This document shows positions 7,955-16,999 of a stretch of DNA of 23,370 nucleotides, piece after piece. Below the pieces are notes generated by a model. The model was not told the DNA's origin, searched no databases, and was given only the letters and a program-made list of their open reading frames with translations. Each line of letters starts with the position of its first letter. The first letter of the stretch is position 1. This DNA comes from Trichomonas tenax (Eukaryota > Parabasalia > Trichomonadida > Trichomonadidae), in NCBI GenBank assembly GCA_023091735.1, contig JALKBU010000821.1, positions 1 through 23,370 on the forward strand, read 5' to 3'. The position numbers and the translations under genes were made by a program.

Positions 7955-8500
7955 ATTCTTTCTGTATGATAAAATAAACTGTAATACTATTTTGTTTAAT
8001 TTTCTCGTGTTTTTGATCTATTTTGCGGCGTTAAATGCGATTTTGCGCTCGGTTATTAGGATTTAAAACACTTATATCAATGTCATTTATTTTCCTGCGT
8101 GATTGTTCTCAAAAAGCTTTTTGTTTTTGAAAACTAAAATATGTTAAAGAATTCCTTTATCCATATCCAAAAATCCTTTGAGTTTTATTCGCTTTTCCTT
8201 CAAAAATCTTTATATCTTTAATTGTTCTGTCCAAATGCTTTGAACAGATTTTAATTGATCAAATTTCTTTATATCGATCCAAAAGTATGAGTATGTCATT
8301 ATATTTTTCAAGTAATGATATATTACAAAAGGATAACACTTATTATTCCTTAATTTCATCAAAATATCTAATATCTAAATTAATATATCGATATGGTAAA
8401 TGACACTTATGAAGAAAATGCTTAGCTTCAGTTTTAATAGCAAACGTTTAAGTAATAAACAGAACAAACAACAAAAACAAAAATTATAAAATCTAAAGTG
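7955..8500. other. Convergent intergenic region, no gene seen
   Basis: About 545 bp of AT-rich DNA between the 3' ends of two convergent genes. It presumably holds both 3' UTRs and cleavage sites. No RNA gene or repeat was seen. Confidence 0.6.
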
Positions 8501-10030
8501 TTAAAGGAGTTCCTGTGCCAATAACTTCCTTCCCATTAATTCTAAACACTTGATGAATTTCTTTTCTGGAAGTTCTGGCGGAGAAGGAATGCGAAGAACA
8601 GGATTCGCGAAATGCTCACATGTTGGATCTTTGAAGAACTTCTCTAGTGTACTGGCATTGAAGTTGTTACTGATTTGCTTCAGTTCTTCGTTTATATTCT
8701 TCATCATCGTTACTAAAGAAGAAAGTTCTTTCATATCTGGATAAATCTTCTGCAGCTGAATGAAAACGCGAGAATTCTTCAGCATGACAATGTTAAGGGA
8801 TACATTATGTCTTATACCATTATTCACAACACAATGTATCGTTTTAACTAAGTCCTGTGACTTTGTTGTCGATAATAAACTGATGATTGACATTGAAGAA
8901 GTATATGAAATGTTTTTGGCGACAAATAAAAGCTTTGATAAAGCAGGAACTGCGAATTCTGCTATTTCGGGGTTCTGCGTAATAACTCTTGACATTATCT
9001 CTGTGTAAATATCGAAAAATGAACCGCGATGAACTGGTTTTGAAGATATGAAACTTTGACATGGAAGATTGATTTGATCAGCCAATTCCTTCTCATCAAT
9101 CGACTGCAGTATGACGTACATTATTAATTTCGCTGTGTAGGTTCCCATGCTCTTATCTAATAATTGGAATAAATTCGATAATACATACAAACCTTTTTCA
9201 TTGATTTTTGATTTGGCCATTGGAGCGAAGTGGAATGATAATGGGATTATAAAGCTTGATAAGTCTTCATTCGGTGATCCTCTGAAATTAGGATTTAAAA
9301 ATGGTTCGAAAACTTGATTGTGATCGATGCTTAGACTTGAAATGTTGATATTGAGTAAAAGTAATAATGTTAATGATGCGTGAATGAGGCTTCTTCGCTT
9401 AACAATGTTCTTCAAATTCTTTCTTAAATCGTAACGCAAATAACTTCGAACACAGTTAATGGCTGAGATAGCGAAATCATTGAATTCAGCACTCGAGTGT
9501 GTATAACCTTTAAACAGCAATAAAATGATAATTTCGATAATTATACAACGATTGCGATCAAATTTAGAATCATCACGAGTATCACTCGACCAATTCGGAT
9601 CTTTTGATCTCTTTGCTACATGAGAGAGCGATATATATTTAACTAAAAGCAAGTATAATTTTGTTCCTCGAGGAATATCAGTTTCTTCCTTTTCAGTAAA
9701 AATTTTCGAAGCAAAATCAGATGAAAGAAGGATTGGAACGGTGTGTTTCAATAAAACTAAAACAGTTTCAGCCGGTTGTTTAATTGATTTGTCATTTGAT
9801 TTATCAAGGATAGTTTTTAATGCAGCAATACATTTTTTGAGCAAAAGTATGAAATTTTGTGTCCTTGTTTTCATTGTTTCTTCTAAAATCGTTCGAATTA
9901 TTTTTTCATTTTCAAGACTGATTTGATATCCTTGCAAATTGCGGAAGAATTCGCTTTGATCTGTCAGATTTTCAGTCAGCAAAGGACTGAAAAGTTCCTT
10001 TGATATTGGTTGCGAATTCGTTATTCCCAT
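8501..10030 (-). CDS. Dymeclin/Hid1-like armadillo-type protein
   Basis: The 509-residue product is almost wholly alpha-helical, with Leu/Ile-rich repeats of about 40-50 residues, typical of an armadillo/HEAT-like solenoid. The N-terminus MGITNS fits the N-myristoylation pattern (Gly2, Ser6) shared by Dymeclin and Hid1, Golgi-associated membrane-trafficking proteins. Supporting segments include the helical N-terminal region with a Phe pair (28-29) and the C-terminal PSPPELP followed by a final Leu-rich helix. It is shorter than the animal proteins. The hydrophobic stretches, such as that near 162-172, are more likely buried solenoid helices than membrane spans. A generic HEAT-repeat protein is the alternative. 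The promoter side carries two TCATT initiators 8 and 15 nt before the ATG. Confidence 0.6.
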   Translation of the reverse strand: MGITNSQPISKELFSPLLTENLTDQSEFFRNLQGYQISLENEKIIRTILEETMKTRTQNFILLLKKCIAALKTILDKSNDKSIKQPAETVLVLLKHTVPILLSSDFASKIFTEKEETDIPRGTKLYLLLVKYISLSHVAKRSKDPNWSSDTRDDSKFDRNRCIIIEIIILLLFKGYTHSSAEFNDFAISAINCVRSYLRYDLRKNLKNIVKRRSLIHASLTLLLLLNINISSLSIDHNQVFEPFLNPNFRGSPNEDLSSFIIPLSFHFAPMAKSKINEKGLYVLSNLFQLLDKSMGTYTAKLIMYVILQSIDEKELADQINLPCQSFISSKPVHRGSFFDIYTEIMSRVITQNPEIAEFAVPALSKLLFVAKNISYTSSMSIISLLSTTKSQDLVKTIHCVVNNGIRHNVSLNIVMLKNSRVFIQLQKIYPDMKELSSLVTMMKNINEELKQISNNFNASTLEKFFKDPTCEHFANPVLRIPSPPELPEKKFIKCLELMGRKLLAQELL

Positions 10031-10031
10031 T

Positions 10032-10047
10032 CAATAATGAAAAATGA
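10032..10047 (-). promoter_or_regulatory. Inr pair before the Dymeclin-like gene
   Basis: On the minus strand, TCATTTTT is followed by TCATTATT just before the ATG at 10030. Both match TCA(+1)Y(T/A) and would give leaders of about 15 and 8 nt. Confidence 0.6.
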
Positions 10048-10314
10048 AACCGAAACACAATACTTCAACAAACATACACTAAGCATAGTCATATTTAGTG
10101 TTTTTCATTTTCAAAATATAGATTTTTTAGGGTTTTTGCCAAATCGATTTTGTCGAAAATTTTATAAAAAAGATTAAAAAACACAAAATTTGAGCAATTT
10201 ACAAATAATTATGAGAGTTAAAATCAATAAATATAGACTATTTTAGCTGTTGTTTTGAATATTCCAAATTTGGAAAAATAGAAAGTAGACGTTAAAAATA
10301 TTATTCATGCACTT

Positions 10315-10735
10315 GTTTGTCACTGATTTTTAGGATAATCTATGAAGATATTCCTCTAGCCAGTGACAAGCTAGTGGCTTGTCTTTCAATAATACATAAA
10401 TTTTTCGATTTTCTCGTGATTTCATTCACAAACATGACATTATAGTCAGAAAACCACAAATATGAAGTTACTCTTCGTATCCAAAGAATCATTGGCTGTT
10501 GTTGTCATCGAGATTTGCTTAATTCTGACTCATTTCACTGACTTTACATTACTCGCTTTAGTTGTCTAATAGCATGACAAGCAGATTGATAATGCGCATC
10601 AGTTTGTTACGCTATTAAACAAACAAAGCGATGTAGAATTTAATAAATATCATCAAAAACGATCAATTTCTGGCACAAGTTCTCCACATATTTGTTGCCC
10701 TGGAGAGTTTGTGCTCGAAATTGATCATATTTGAT
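10315..10735 (-). pseudogene. Decayed protein-coding repeat, copy 1 (unknown family)
   Basis: This segment aligns along most of its length, in the same orientation, with 13775-14325. Minus-strand translation gives three protein-like blocks shared by both copies. The first contains KYVENLCQKLIVFDDIY (ending at 10640), the second HAIRQLKRVM followed by TAA (about 10557-10610), and the third NRKIYVLLKDKPLACHW (about 10355-10435). Stops and frame changes separate them, so this is a relic. Similarity retained at amino-acid level across copies suggests descent from a real gene. The first block overlaps an inverted repeat (10661-10670 with 10717-10726). I do not recognise the family; a transposase or lineage-specific protein is possible. 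Confidence 0.55.
10661..10726. repeat. Inverted repeat inside relic copy 1
   Basis: GATCAATTTC (10661-10670) pairs with GAAATTGATC (10717-10726). The stem continues inward with GCACAA/TTGTGC (10673-10678/10709-10714) and CTCC/GGAG (10682-10685/10702-10705). The same structure is present in copy 2. Confidence 0.75.
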
Positions 10736-10883
10736 GTTATTTATATTTTTGGATAAATTATCGACTCCTTGCACCAGCAAACTCCAAAATACATCTACAA
10801 CGCACAGATATTCTATTTGCACACTGCAAAATGAAATACCATTGATTCTTGCTCATTTCCTCCAATTCATAGATGCAATGGAT

Positions 10884-10965
10884 GAGATTGGTCGGTATTT
10901 TGACTGTGGAATGCAAGCTATTTGTTGTTTCTTAGTATTCCACCGTCAAAATACCGACCAATCTC
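10884..10965. repeat. Long hairpin, 31-bp stem with two mismatches
   Basis: Bases 10884-10914 are the reverse complement of 10935-10965 at 29 of 31 positions. The outer 21 bp are perfect, and the loop is 20 nt. Such a long near-perfect stem in single-copy intergenic DNA could be a foldback element, a small-RNA precursor, or a recent inverted duplication. No gene overlaps it convincingly. Confidence 0.85.
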
Positions 10966-11498
10966 TAAAAATTTCAACAGATATGGAATCAATCCAAAAA
11001 CCATGTAATTTCAGGCATCTTCACTAACGAATTGAGACTCATGGACTATGCTTTTGATTGGGATATGAGAGATTCAATCAGTGAAAGTTTCGTAACCAAC
11101 CCCACAATCGAATCGCACCTTACTCAGAGCTGAATTTGATTGGGCCATGAGAAGCTGTATCTAGCTAAGCATTTCTTCGTTTTTTTTCAGCGACCAGAGC
11201 ACGCTTGTGTCGAGATATCAAATCGAAAACTAAAATGCCAGGCAATCTAAGTACTATTGCAATAGGAAATATTACCCCCGAAAGGAGAGCCTTCAAAAGA
11301 CATGCAGAAGGGAAGTGATCACGAAGATGAATGACACTTTTATTTTGGAGAAAAATTTGCACCTTTTGAACTTAGCACTATATTGGGCTCCGCAATATCT
11401 ATCCGGGGTCAAAAAATCACATCAAAATATAGTTGGTGATATCACATTTTTGTAAACATCAGAAATATCATGATCCCCTGATCGTTTTTGCCAGTTTT
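10966..11498. other. Intergenic, no confirmed gene
   Basis: Between the long hairpin and the peptidase promoter. A 65-codon minus frame at 11165-11362 ends in a basic tail (ALVAEKKRRNA). It has no recognisable domain or promoter and I leave it unaccepted. No RNA gene seen. Confidence 0.5.
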
Positions 11499-11505
11499 TC
11501 ATTTT
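11499..11505 (+). promoter_or_regulatory. Inr of the prolidase-like gene
   Basis: TCATTTT with A11501 as +1 gives a 14-nt leader to ATG 11515. It excludes the upstream in-frame codon at 11488, which would lie before the transcription start. Confidence 0.7.
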
Positions 11506-11514
11506 ATTTATAAG

Positions 11515-12891
11515 ATGCTCGACGTAGCTAATCGCCCAATGCCAAAGCCGGAGATGTTCGCCGCCCACCGCGCTAAGACACTCGCTGAGTTGAGGAAGCG
11601 CAAGCTTGAGGGTGTCGTCCTCATCTATGGCTTCCCAGAGCCAACACGCGCACACTGCGACTTTGAACCAGTCTTCCGCCAGGAGTCCTGCTTCTACTGG
11701 CTCACAGGTGTCAACGAGGCCGACTGCGCCTACTTCCTCGATATCGAGTCTGGCAAGGAGATCTTATTCTATCCAGATATCCCACAGGCTTACATCATTT
11801 GGTTCGGTGAGCTCGCCACCATCGACGACATCAAGAAGAAGTACGGATTCGAGGACGTCCGCTTAATGCCAAAGATCCAGGAGACACTTGCTGAATACAA
11901 GCTCAAGAAGATCCACACACTTCCAGAGACATGCCTCCTCAAGGGCTACGACGCTCTCCTCGACAAGGCTGAGTTCATTGACGTTGTTGGTGAACTCCGC
12001 CAGATCAAGGATGACGATGAAATGGTCCTCATCCAGTACGCTTGCGATGTCAACAGCTACGCTGTCCGTGACACGTTCAAGAAGGTTCATCCAAAGATGT
12101 GGGAGCACCAGGTCGAGGCTAACCTTGTCAAGCACTATGTTGACTACTACTGCCGCTGCTTCGCCTTCTCAACAATTGTCTGCTCTGGCGAACTATGCTC
12201 TGTCCTCCACTACCACCACAACAACAAGTTCATCGAGGACGGTGAGCTCATCCTTATCGACACAGGCTGCGAGTACAACTGCTATGCTGCTGATAACACA
12301 CGTACAATCCCAGCTAACGGCAAGTTCTCGCCAGACCAGCGCGCTGTCTACCAGGCTGTTCTCGATTGCCACAACTACGTTGTTGCCCACGCTAAGCCAG
12401 GCGTCTTCTGGCCAGACCTCGCTTACGACTCCGCTAAGGTCATGGCCGAGAGTCTCCTCAAGCTCGGCCTCTTCCAGAACGGCACAGTCGACGAGATCGT
12501 TGACAACGGCGTTCTCGCTGTCTTCTACCCACACGGCTTAGGCCACGGCATGGGTATCGACTGCCACGAAATTGCCGGCTGGCCACGCGGATCTTGCCGC
12601 GGCAAGAAGCCACACCACTCCTTCGTTCGTTTCGGCCGTCACCTCGAGAAGGGTGTCGTCATCACAAACGAGCCAGGCTGCTACTTCATCCGCCCATCCT
12701 ACAACGCTGCCTTCGAGGATCCAGTCAAGTCCAAATACATCAACCGTGAGGTCTGCGAGAGACTCAGAAAGACAGTCGGTGGTGTCCGTATCGAGGATGA
12801 CATTCTCATCACAGAGGATGGATGCAAGGTTCTTTCTAACATCCCGAAGGAGATCGATGACATCGAGGCATGGATGGCCAAGAAGGATTAA
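11515..12891 (+). CDS. Xaa-Pro dipeptidase/aminopeptidase P (M24B metallopeptidase)
   Basis: The 458-residue protein is a pita-bread-fold metallopeptidase that cleaves the bond between an N-terminal residue and proline, probably in cytosolic peptide turnover. The N-terminal domain (1-160) is of creatinase/AMP_N type (FYWLTGVNEADC, 60-71). The catalytic domain shows all five dinuclear-metal ligands: D249 in LILIDTG, D260 in ADNTRT, H344 in GLGHGMG, E386 in ITNEPG, and E427 in VRIEDD. H340 and the HE at 351-352 flank the site, as in prolidases. No signal peptide is seen. Whether it acts as prolidase (dipeptides) or aminopeptidase P (longer peptides) cannot be settled by eye. Codon use is C-ending as in SCS-beta, and TAAA overlaps the stop. 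NHP2 follows in the same direction. Confidence 0.93.
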   Translation: MLDVANRPMPKPEMFAAHRAKTLAELRKRKLEGVVLIYGFPEPTRAHCDFEPVFRQESCFYWLTGVNEADCAYFLDIESGKEILFYPDIPQAYIIWFGELATIDDIKKKYGFEDVRLMPKIQETLAEYKLKKIHTLPETCLLKGYDALLDKAEFIDVVGELRQIKDDDEMVLIQYACDVNSYAVRDTFKKVHPKMWEHQVEANLVKHYVDYYCRCFAFSTIVCSGELCSVLHYHHNNKFIEDGELILIDTGCEYNCYAADNTRTIPANGKFSPDQRAVYQAVLDCHNYVVAHAKPGVFWPDLAYDSAKVMAESLLKLGLFQNGTVDEIVDNGVLAVFYPHGLGHGMGIDCHEIAGWPRGSCRGKKPHHSFVRFGRHLEKGVVITNEPGCYFIRPSYNAAFEDPVKSKYINREVCERLRKTVGGVRIEDDILITEDGCKVLSNIPKEIDDIEAWMAKKD

Positions 12892-13090
12892 ATAATGACT
12901 CTCTAGTTTTATCAGATTTAACAACTCTTTTTGCTACTCATCAAATATAAAATCTTGAAAAACAGGCAAAAAGATAACCTTATATTTGATAAATTTCATG
13001 GTCACCAATGCATATCATAAATACGTGAGAAACAGAGGATACAAAAAAATTCAGCAAAAAGGGTAAAAATTTACCCAGAAGACCAAAAAC

Positions 13091-13510
13091 ATGGGCAAGC
13101 ACCATACACGTTCAGTCCCACTTATTCCAATCGCATCACCAGTCGCCGGCCACCGCCTTACAAAGAAAATCAAAGAATTAATCACCACAAGCTGCGAAGC
13201 AAAGAATCTCGTCTACGGTGTCAAGGATACAAAGAAATTATTAACTAAAAACGAAAAAGGTCTCTCTGTCTTCGGAGGTAACGTCACACCAATGGATGTC
13301 ATCACACACCTTCCAGCTTTGTGCGAAAATAAGAAGCAGCCATACGTATTCTTAACAACAAAGGAAGAAATCAGCGCTGCTGCCCAGAGAACATCTGCTG
13401 TCGCATGCGTTGTCATCAGAGAGCCAAAGGATGGCGAAATAAAGGCCAAGTATGACGAAATTGTCGCTGAGATCGCGGCCCTCAACAACCCAACACAGGA
13501 AGAGGAGTAA
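13091..13510 (+). CDS. NHP2: H/ACA snoRNP protein NHP2 (L7Ae family)
   Basis: The 139-residue protein belongs to the L7Ae/L30e RNA-binding family. NHP2 is a core subunit of H/ACA ribonucleoproteins that guide pseudouridylation of rRNA in the nucleolus. Diagnostic segments are PIASPVAGHRLTKKI (13-27), the RNA-contact helix start GVKDTKKLL (43-51), KGLSVFGGNVTPMDVITHLP (56-75), LCENKKQPYVF (78-88) and a terminal acidic tail (EEE). The arrangement of HLP...CE and a preceding GGNVTP favours NHP2 over ribosomal L7Ae or Snu13, although Snu13 remains the main alternative. Length suits the family. TAAA overlaps the stop. No perfect Inr precedes the ATG; TCAGCAAA lies about 40 nt upstream. Confidence 0.88.
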   Translation: MGKHHTRSVPLIPIASPVAGHRLTKKIKELITTSCEAKNLVYGVKDTKKLLTKNEKGLSVFGGNVTPMDVITHLPALCENKKQPYVFLTTKEEISAAAQRTSAVACVVIREPKDGEIKAKYDEIVAEIAALNNPTQEEE

Positions 13511-13774
13511 ATTGGGTAAGCTATCATATCATTTCACTGCATTAATAAAAATAGATTATGTATTCGAATCCTAATAACCCTATTTTATGTCTCACTAATT
13601 TTGCTTTACATGTCAAAATTACTATGTAAATTTACAAATTGAATAAATTACAAAATAAATATGTCTTGTAAAAGTTTACAAAACAAAATTAAACTTTTCC
13701 CCAGTCATGTCATGTAAATTCTATATTTTGGCAATATGACGTGTAAAGCAATCTATAGTGTTATCCACTAGTTT
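13511..13774. other. Intergenic, TTTACA/ATGTAA-rich
   Basis: This AT-rich stretch has many short TTTACA and ATGTAA words, including TTACATGTCAA (13606-13616), the reverse complement of the 11-mer at 1662 and 17145. No gene was recognised. Confidence 0.5.
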
Positions 13775-14325
13775 TTCACTGATTTTGAGGGCTATAGGTA
13801 AAAATATGTCTCTACCCGGTGAAAGCCTAATGGTTTGTCATTCAAGAATTCATAAATTTCTCGGTTTTATCGCGATTTCATCACAAACAAGGTAGGAACA
13901 GTCAACAAACCGCAAATACGAAGCTGTTCTACATATGCAATGGTTTTTTTTGACTGTTAATATCATCGAGATACACTCAATTCAAACTAAATGTACATTC
14001 TTTTGCAAATCTAGACTTTCTATGACTCTCTGATGTTTCTAGGATACAGAGTAATACATCAAACTCAGGCAGTGGTAGAGAATGCAATGAATTAAAATAT
14101 TCCATTTATCGATTTATATTACTCGTTTTAGTTGTCCAACATGATGCTTAGCAGATAGATTATGCAAAATAGTTTGTTGTACTATTTGACAAACAAAGCG
14201 ATGCGTGATTCTTGATCATCTATTGATACATACTATCAAAGATCATCAATTTCTGGCACAGATTCTCCATATATTTGCTGTTTTGGAGCGTTTGTGGTAG
14301 AAATTGATGAGCAAGAATCACGTCA
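13775..14325 (-). pseudogene. Decayed protein-coding repeat, copy 2 (unknown family)
   Basis: A diverged second copy of 10315-10735, in the same orientation. Minus-strand blocks correspond one to one: KYMENLCQKLMIFDSMY, then VGQLKRVI followed by TAA, then NREIYEFLNDKPLGFH. The shared TAA after QLKRV in both copies may be the true C-terminus of a lost gene or a lesion older than the duplication. The copy also holds foldback arms, CGTGATTCTTG (14204-14214) with 14312-14322, and CATCAATTTC (14244-14253) with 14300-14309. About 27 extra nt sit on the left arm. The family is unknown. Confidence 0.55.
14204..14322. repeat. Foldback structure in relic copy 2
   Basis: A perfect 11-bp outer stem (14204-14214 with 14312-14322) and a perfect 10-bp inner stem (14244-14253 with 14300-14309). 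They are separated by about 29 nt on the left arm and 2 nt on the right. The left arm contains GATCATC twice (14214-14220 and 14241-14247), suggesting a later small duplication or insertion. Confidence 0.75.
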
Positions 14326-14889
14326 TTTTAATGACATTTGAGATTTGTGATTATTTTCTAGGCTTTCTAAGATTTGTGTTTATCTGTGAGTTCTAAGATA
14401 CTTTACAGGCTTTTATTGATTAAAACATGTGAGTGGCCAACAGAGCTACTGTGAGCTTTAGATTAGCTCAATAAATCCAGATTTGCGCAATTCCACTTTA
14501 TTTTAACAGAAACACTGATATTTCGATCCTATTTATCCAGATCCATATATATTTGGACAACTGTCGTTGAAGTATAGTTGTATATAGTCATTTGTAGTGT
14601 TCGATATTTATCATTTGATGTTTTCAAGTGTGGGGAGCGCACTAAACAGTGTACCATCCACATAGCACATAAGCATATATCAATTCTACTTATATAATCT
14701 AATTGTCGCTTCACTGACAAACCCCAAAAAGAGGGAAATTGCAAAAAGAGGGGGAAGAATCGTTTAAAAATAGGACGAAAGCATTGAAAAAGTTTATGTC
14801 GCTTCACTGACCATCAAGTTTACAAAATGTAAAGTTTACACAAAATTGAGGTCTTTCCCAGTCCGGACTGGTACAACCATTTGACGCAA
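14326..14889. other. Intergenic upstream of the 14-3-3 gene
   Basis: No accepted gene. A 92-codon minus frame (14529-14807) has no recognisable domain. CCATTTG about 11 nt before the 14-3-3 ATG might serve as a non-canonical initiator, since no TCAY is close. Confidence 0.45.
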
Positions 14890-15606
14890 ATGTCTAGCGA
14901 TCGTGAACTTAAGTTCTTCATGGCCCGCGTTGCTGATCAGGCAGAGCGCCATCAGGACGTCATCACATACATCAAGGAAATCATCGATCTCGATGCAAAG
15001 CTTTCACTCGATGAACGCAATCTTCTCAGTGTCGCATACAAGGCTCTCACCGGCAACCGCCGCTCAGCCCTCCGCAGCGTCAACGCCTTCCTCGAGGACC
15101 CATCAATCCAGGGTGCCAAGGAGCGCGAGAACCGCCTTATTGAACTTCGCACTTCTCTTGTCCAGGAGCTCGACAACTACTGCAACGAAATTGTTCAACT
15201 CGTCGACGAGAAGCTCCTTCCAGCTGCCGAGGATGCCATCAGTAAAGTTTTCTACTGGAAGCTCAAGGCAGATTACTTCCGCTACAGTGTCGAGTTCAAG
15301 GACGAGGCCGCCCGTGTACAGGGCTCCGAGGCCGCTAAGAAGGCATACGAGAGTGCAATGAACCTCGCCAAGGACCTCAGCAAGGCTAACCCACAGTATC
15401 TCGGCCTTGCTCTCAACTACAGCGTTTTCCTCTATGAGATCATCGGACAGAAGAACGAAGCTATCGAACTTGCAGACAAGTCATTCAAGGAGGCAGTCGG
15501 CCTTATCGACAAGCTCGAGGAAGACGAGTACAGCGAAGCAACACTCATCCTCCAGCTCCTCAAGGACAACGTTCAGCTCTGGACAGATGATCAGAATGCC
15601 GAGTAA
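14890..15606 (+). CDS. 14-3-3 family phosphoserine/threonine-binding protein
   Basis: The 238-residue protein is a complete 14-3-3, a dimeric all-helical adaptor that binds phosphorylated client proteins in the cytosol and nucleus. Signature segments are RNLLSVAYKALTGNRRSALR (43-62), KVFYWKLKADYFRYSVE (119-135), LALNYSVFLYEI (173-184) and ATLILQLLKDNVQLW (217-231). The phosphopeptide-pocket residues are present: K51, R58 and the pair R131-Y132. The C-terminal tail is short and acidic. The real start is the ATG at 14890; an in-frame TTG nine bases earlier is not a eukaryotic start. Codons are C-ending, consistent with high expression, and TAAA overlaps the stop. Nothing appears truncated. Confidence 0.96.
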   Translation: MSSDRELKFFMARVADQAERHQDVITYIKEIIDLDAKLSLDERNLLSVAYKALTGNRRSALRSVNAFLEDPSIQGAKERENRLIELRTSLVQELDNYCNEIVQLVDEKLLPAAEDAISKVFYWKLKADYFRYSVEFKDEAARVQGSEAAKKAYESAMNLAKDLSKANPQYLGLALNYSVFLYEIIGQKNEAIELADKSFKEAVGLIDKLEEDEYSEATLILQLLKDNVQLWTDDQNAE

Positions 15607-16413
15607 ATTTTCTAAATTTCGGGATAAAATTTTGAGGACATATTAAAAATTCTTTAAGCAACCATAATCTTTTCCAAAGTTTTCTTTAAGCCATTTTAGT
15701 CGATTTCGATTTTTTTCCTTTGCTCCATGTTATCAAATTTGATATCTGCATCACAAAATGATTTTCAGCTTTATAATTAGCATGATATAAATCTGCATGA
15801 ACTGTATTATATGAATAGCGCATTGATTAAACTATATCACATTACTCATTTTTATCATTAATAAAATATTGATTTGGAATATATTTTGATGAAATTAAGA
15901 TGTGAATGGAATATGTAAAGGCGATTCAAATGAGAATATTCTGTTTTGAAGTCATTATTGCTGTTGATTTGATTTTCATATCACAAAACAAATATAAAAA
16001 TGTGTATGACTATGTGCGTATGCTTTCGAAGGTCTTTGAATTATTGTCATGAATGTGTTGTGATACCATATATTGATTTTATATGATGAATATCGAAAAC
16101 AAAGTTCATAAAGGATATTTATTTCCACCAAAATCATGTATGCAAGAAGTCAGCGTTGAAAACCAAATGAATAAAGCCATTGAGAATGGTGAATTTGTCA
16201 TTTGTGGAGATATATTTGCAAATATATCAATGATTTGTTTGTTAGTTATTCATCTATAATACGATCTTCATACACTTGGCTATGATAAATATAATCTACA
16301 GTTTATCCTATAATATGTATTCCAGAAGTTATCCATCATTTTCATCTCTATTCAAAGTTATGATTAATTTAATCACCCCTAATTAGACGTTTATTAATTT
16401 TCTATTTTTTTTG
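15607..16413. other. Intergenic, AT-rich, with one 20-bp palindrome
   Basis: About 800 bp without an accepted gene. The only structure noticed is the perfect palindrome at 16209-16228. Confidence 0.6.
16209..16228. repeat. Perfect 20-bp palindrome
   Basis: GATATATTTGCAAATATATC equals its own reverse complement. It lies about 190 bp before the TEX264-like pseudogene. It could be a dimeric-factor site or a chance AT-rich palindrome. Confidence 0.8.
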
Positions 16414-16999
16414 ATGATTGGATTAATTTTTGGTATTGTAATCTGTTTATTGATAATAGTGCTTATTATTGCCTATGCTGCACATGTTTTCACACACATA
16501 GAAGTCAAAGAACAAGTTATAGCTCCATTTAAAATAGTTTATGTAACACACATTGGCCCTTATTCACAGGCTTGCATGAATTATGACTTAGTTGAGAAAG
16601 AGCTTTCAAAAGTGAACGATGGTAAAAACTTTAAGAAGAATCCATTGATTGGAATTTAATGATAACCCAACTGAAGTAAAGTCTGAGAATCTACGCTCAG
16701 CGATAGGTAAAATTGTCGATGAAGACACTATTGTTCATGAACTCGCTGACATAAAAATTAAATCTGTTACATTGGATCTAGGAAAGGTTCTTGTTATTCA
16801 CCTCCCCTACATTTCCTTCCTTGACATCTTTTCTGGTATCTTCAGATGTTATCCTTTAATGCAAAAATACCTTGATAATCACAAAGACATAACAATTGCG
16901 CACGGAAGAGTCGAGCTAATCGACTACATTCCTCATAGAATTTCATATATTGCTGCAATTGGTGAAAGAGGAAATATTCTTGATAATTTTCCAAATTAA
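16414..16999 (+). pseudogene. TEX264-like ER-membrane protein, frameshifted
   Basis: Two adjacent frames read as one protein. The first (ATG 16414 to TAA 16657-16659, 81 residues) has an N-terminal transmembrane helix (about 3-25) and the start of a GyrI-like domain (IVYVTHIGPYSQ). The second is one base out of register and continues at about 16660 with NDNPTEV, then a beta-rich domain, to TAA 16997-16999. TEX264 is an ER-phagy receptor with an N-terminal membrane anchor and a GyrI-like domain, and DNP after the break is where that family has a similar motif. Net shift is +1 (or -2) at an AATTTAAT run. Sequencing error, recent pseudogenisation or ribosomal frameshifting are all possible; no intron signals bracket the break. 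No long C-terminal tail with an LC3-interacting motif is present. Confidence 0.6.

Noticed and set aside
11888..12541. 217-codon plus-strand frame inside the peptidase gene
   Set aside because: Same codon-bias shadow effect; Ser/Thr-rich, no domain, and the overlapping frame holds all catalytic residues.
14529..14807. 92-codon minus frame upstream of 14-3-3
   Set aside because: No recognisable domain, no counterpart beside relic copy 1, and no Inr seen.
16600..16700. Intron explaining the TEX264-like frame change
   Set aside because: No 5' GTATGT-like or 3' ACTAAC...AG signals bracket the break, and the protein-like sequence continues without a gap.
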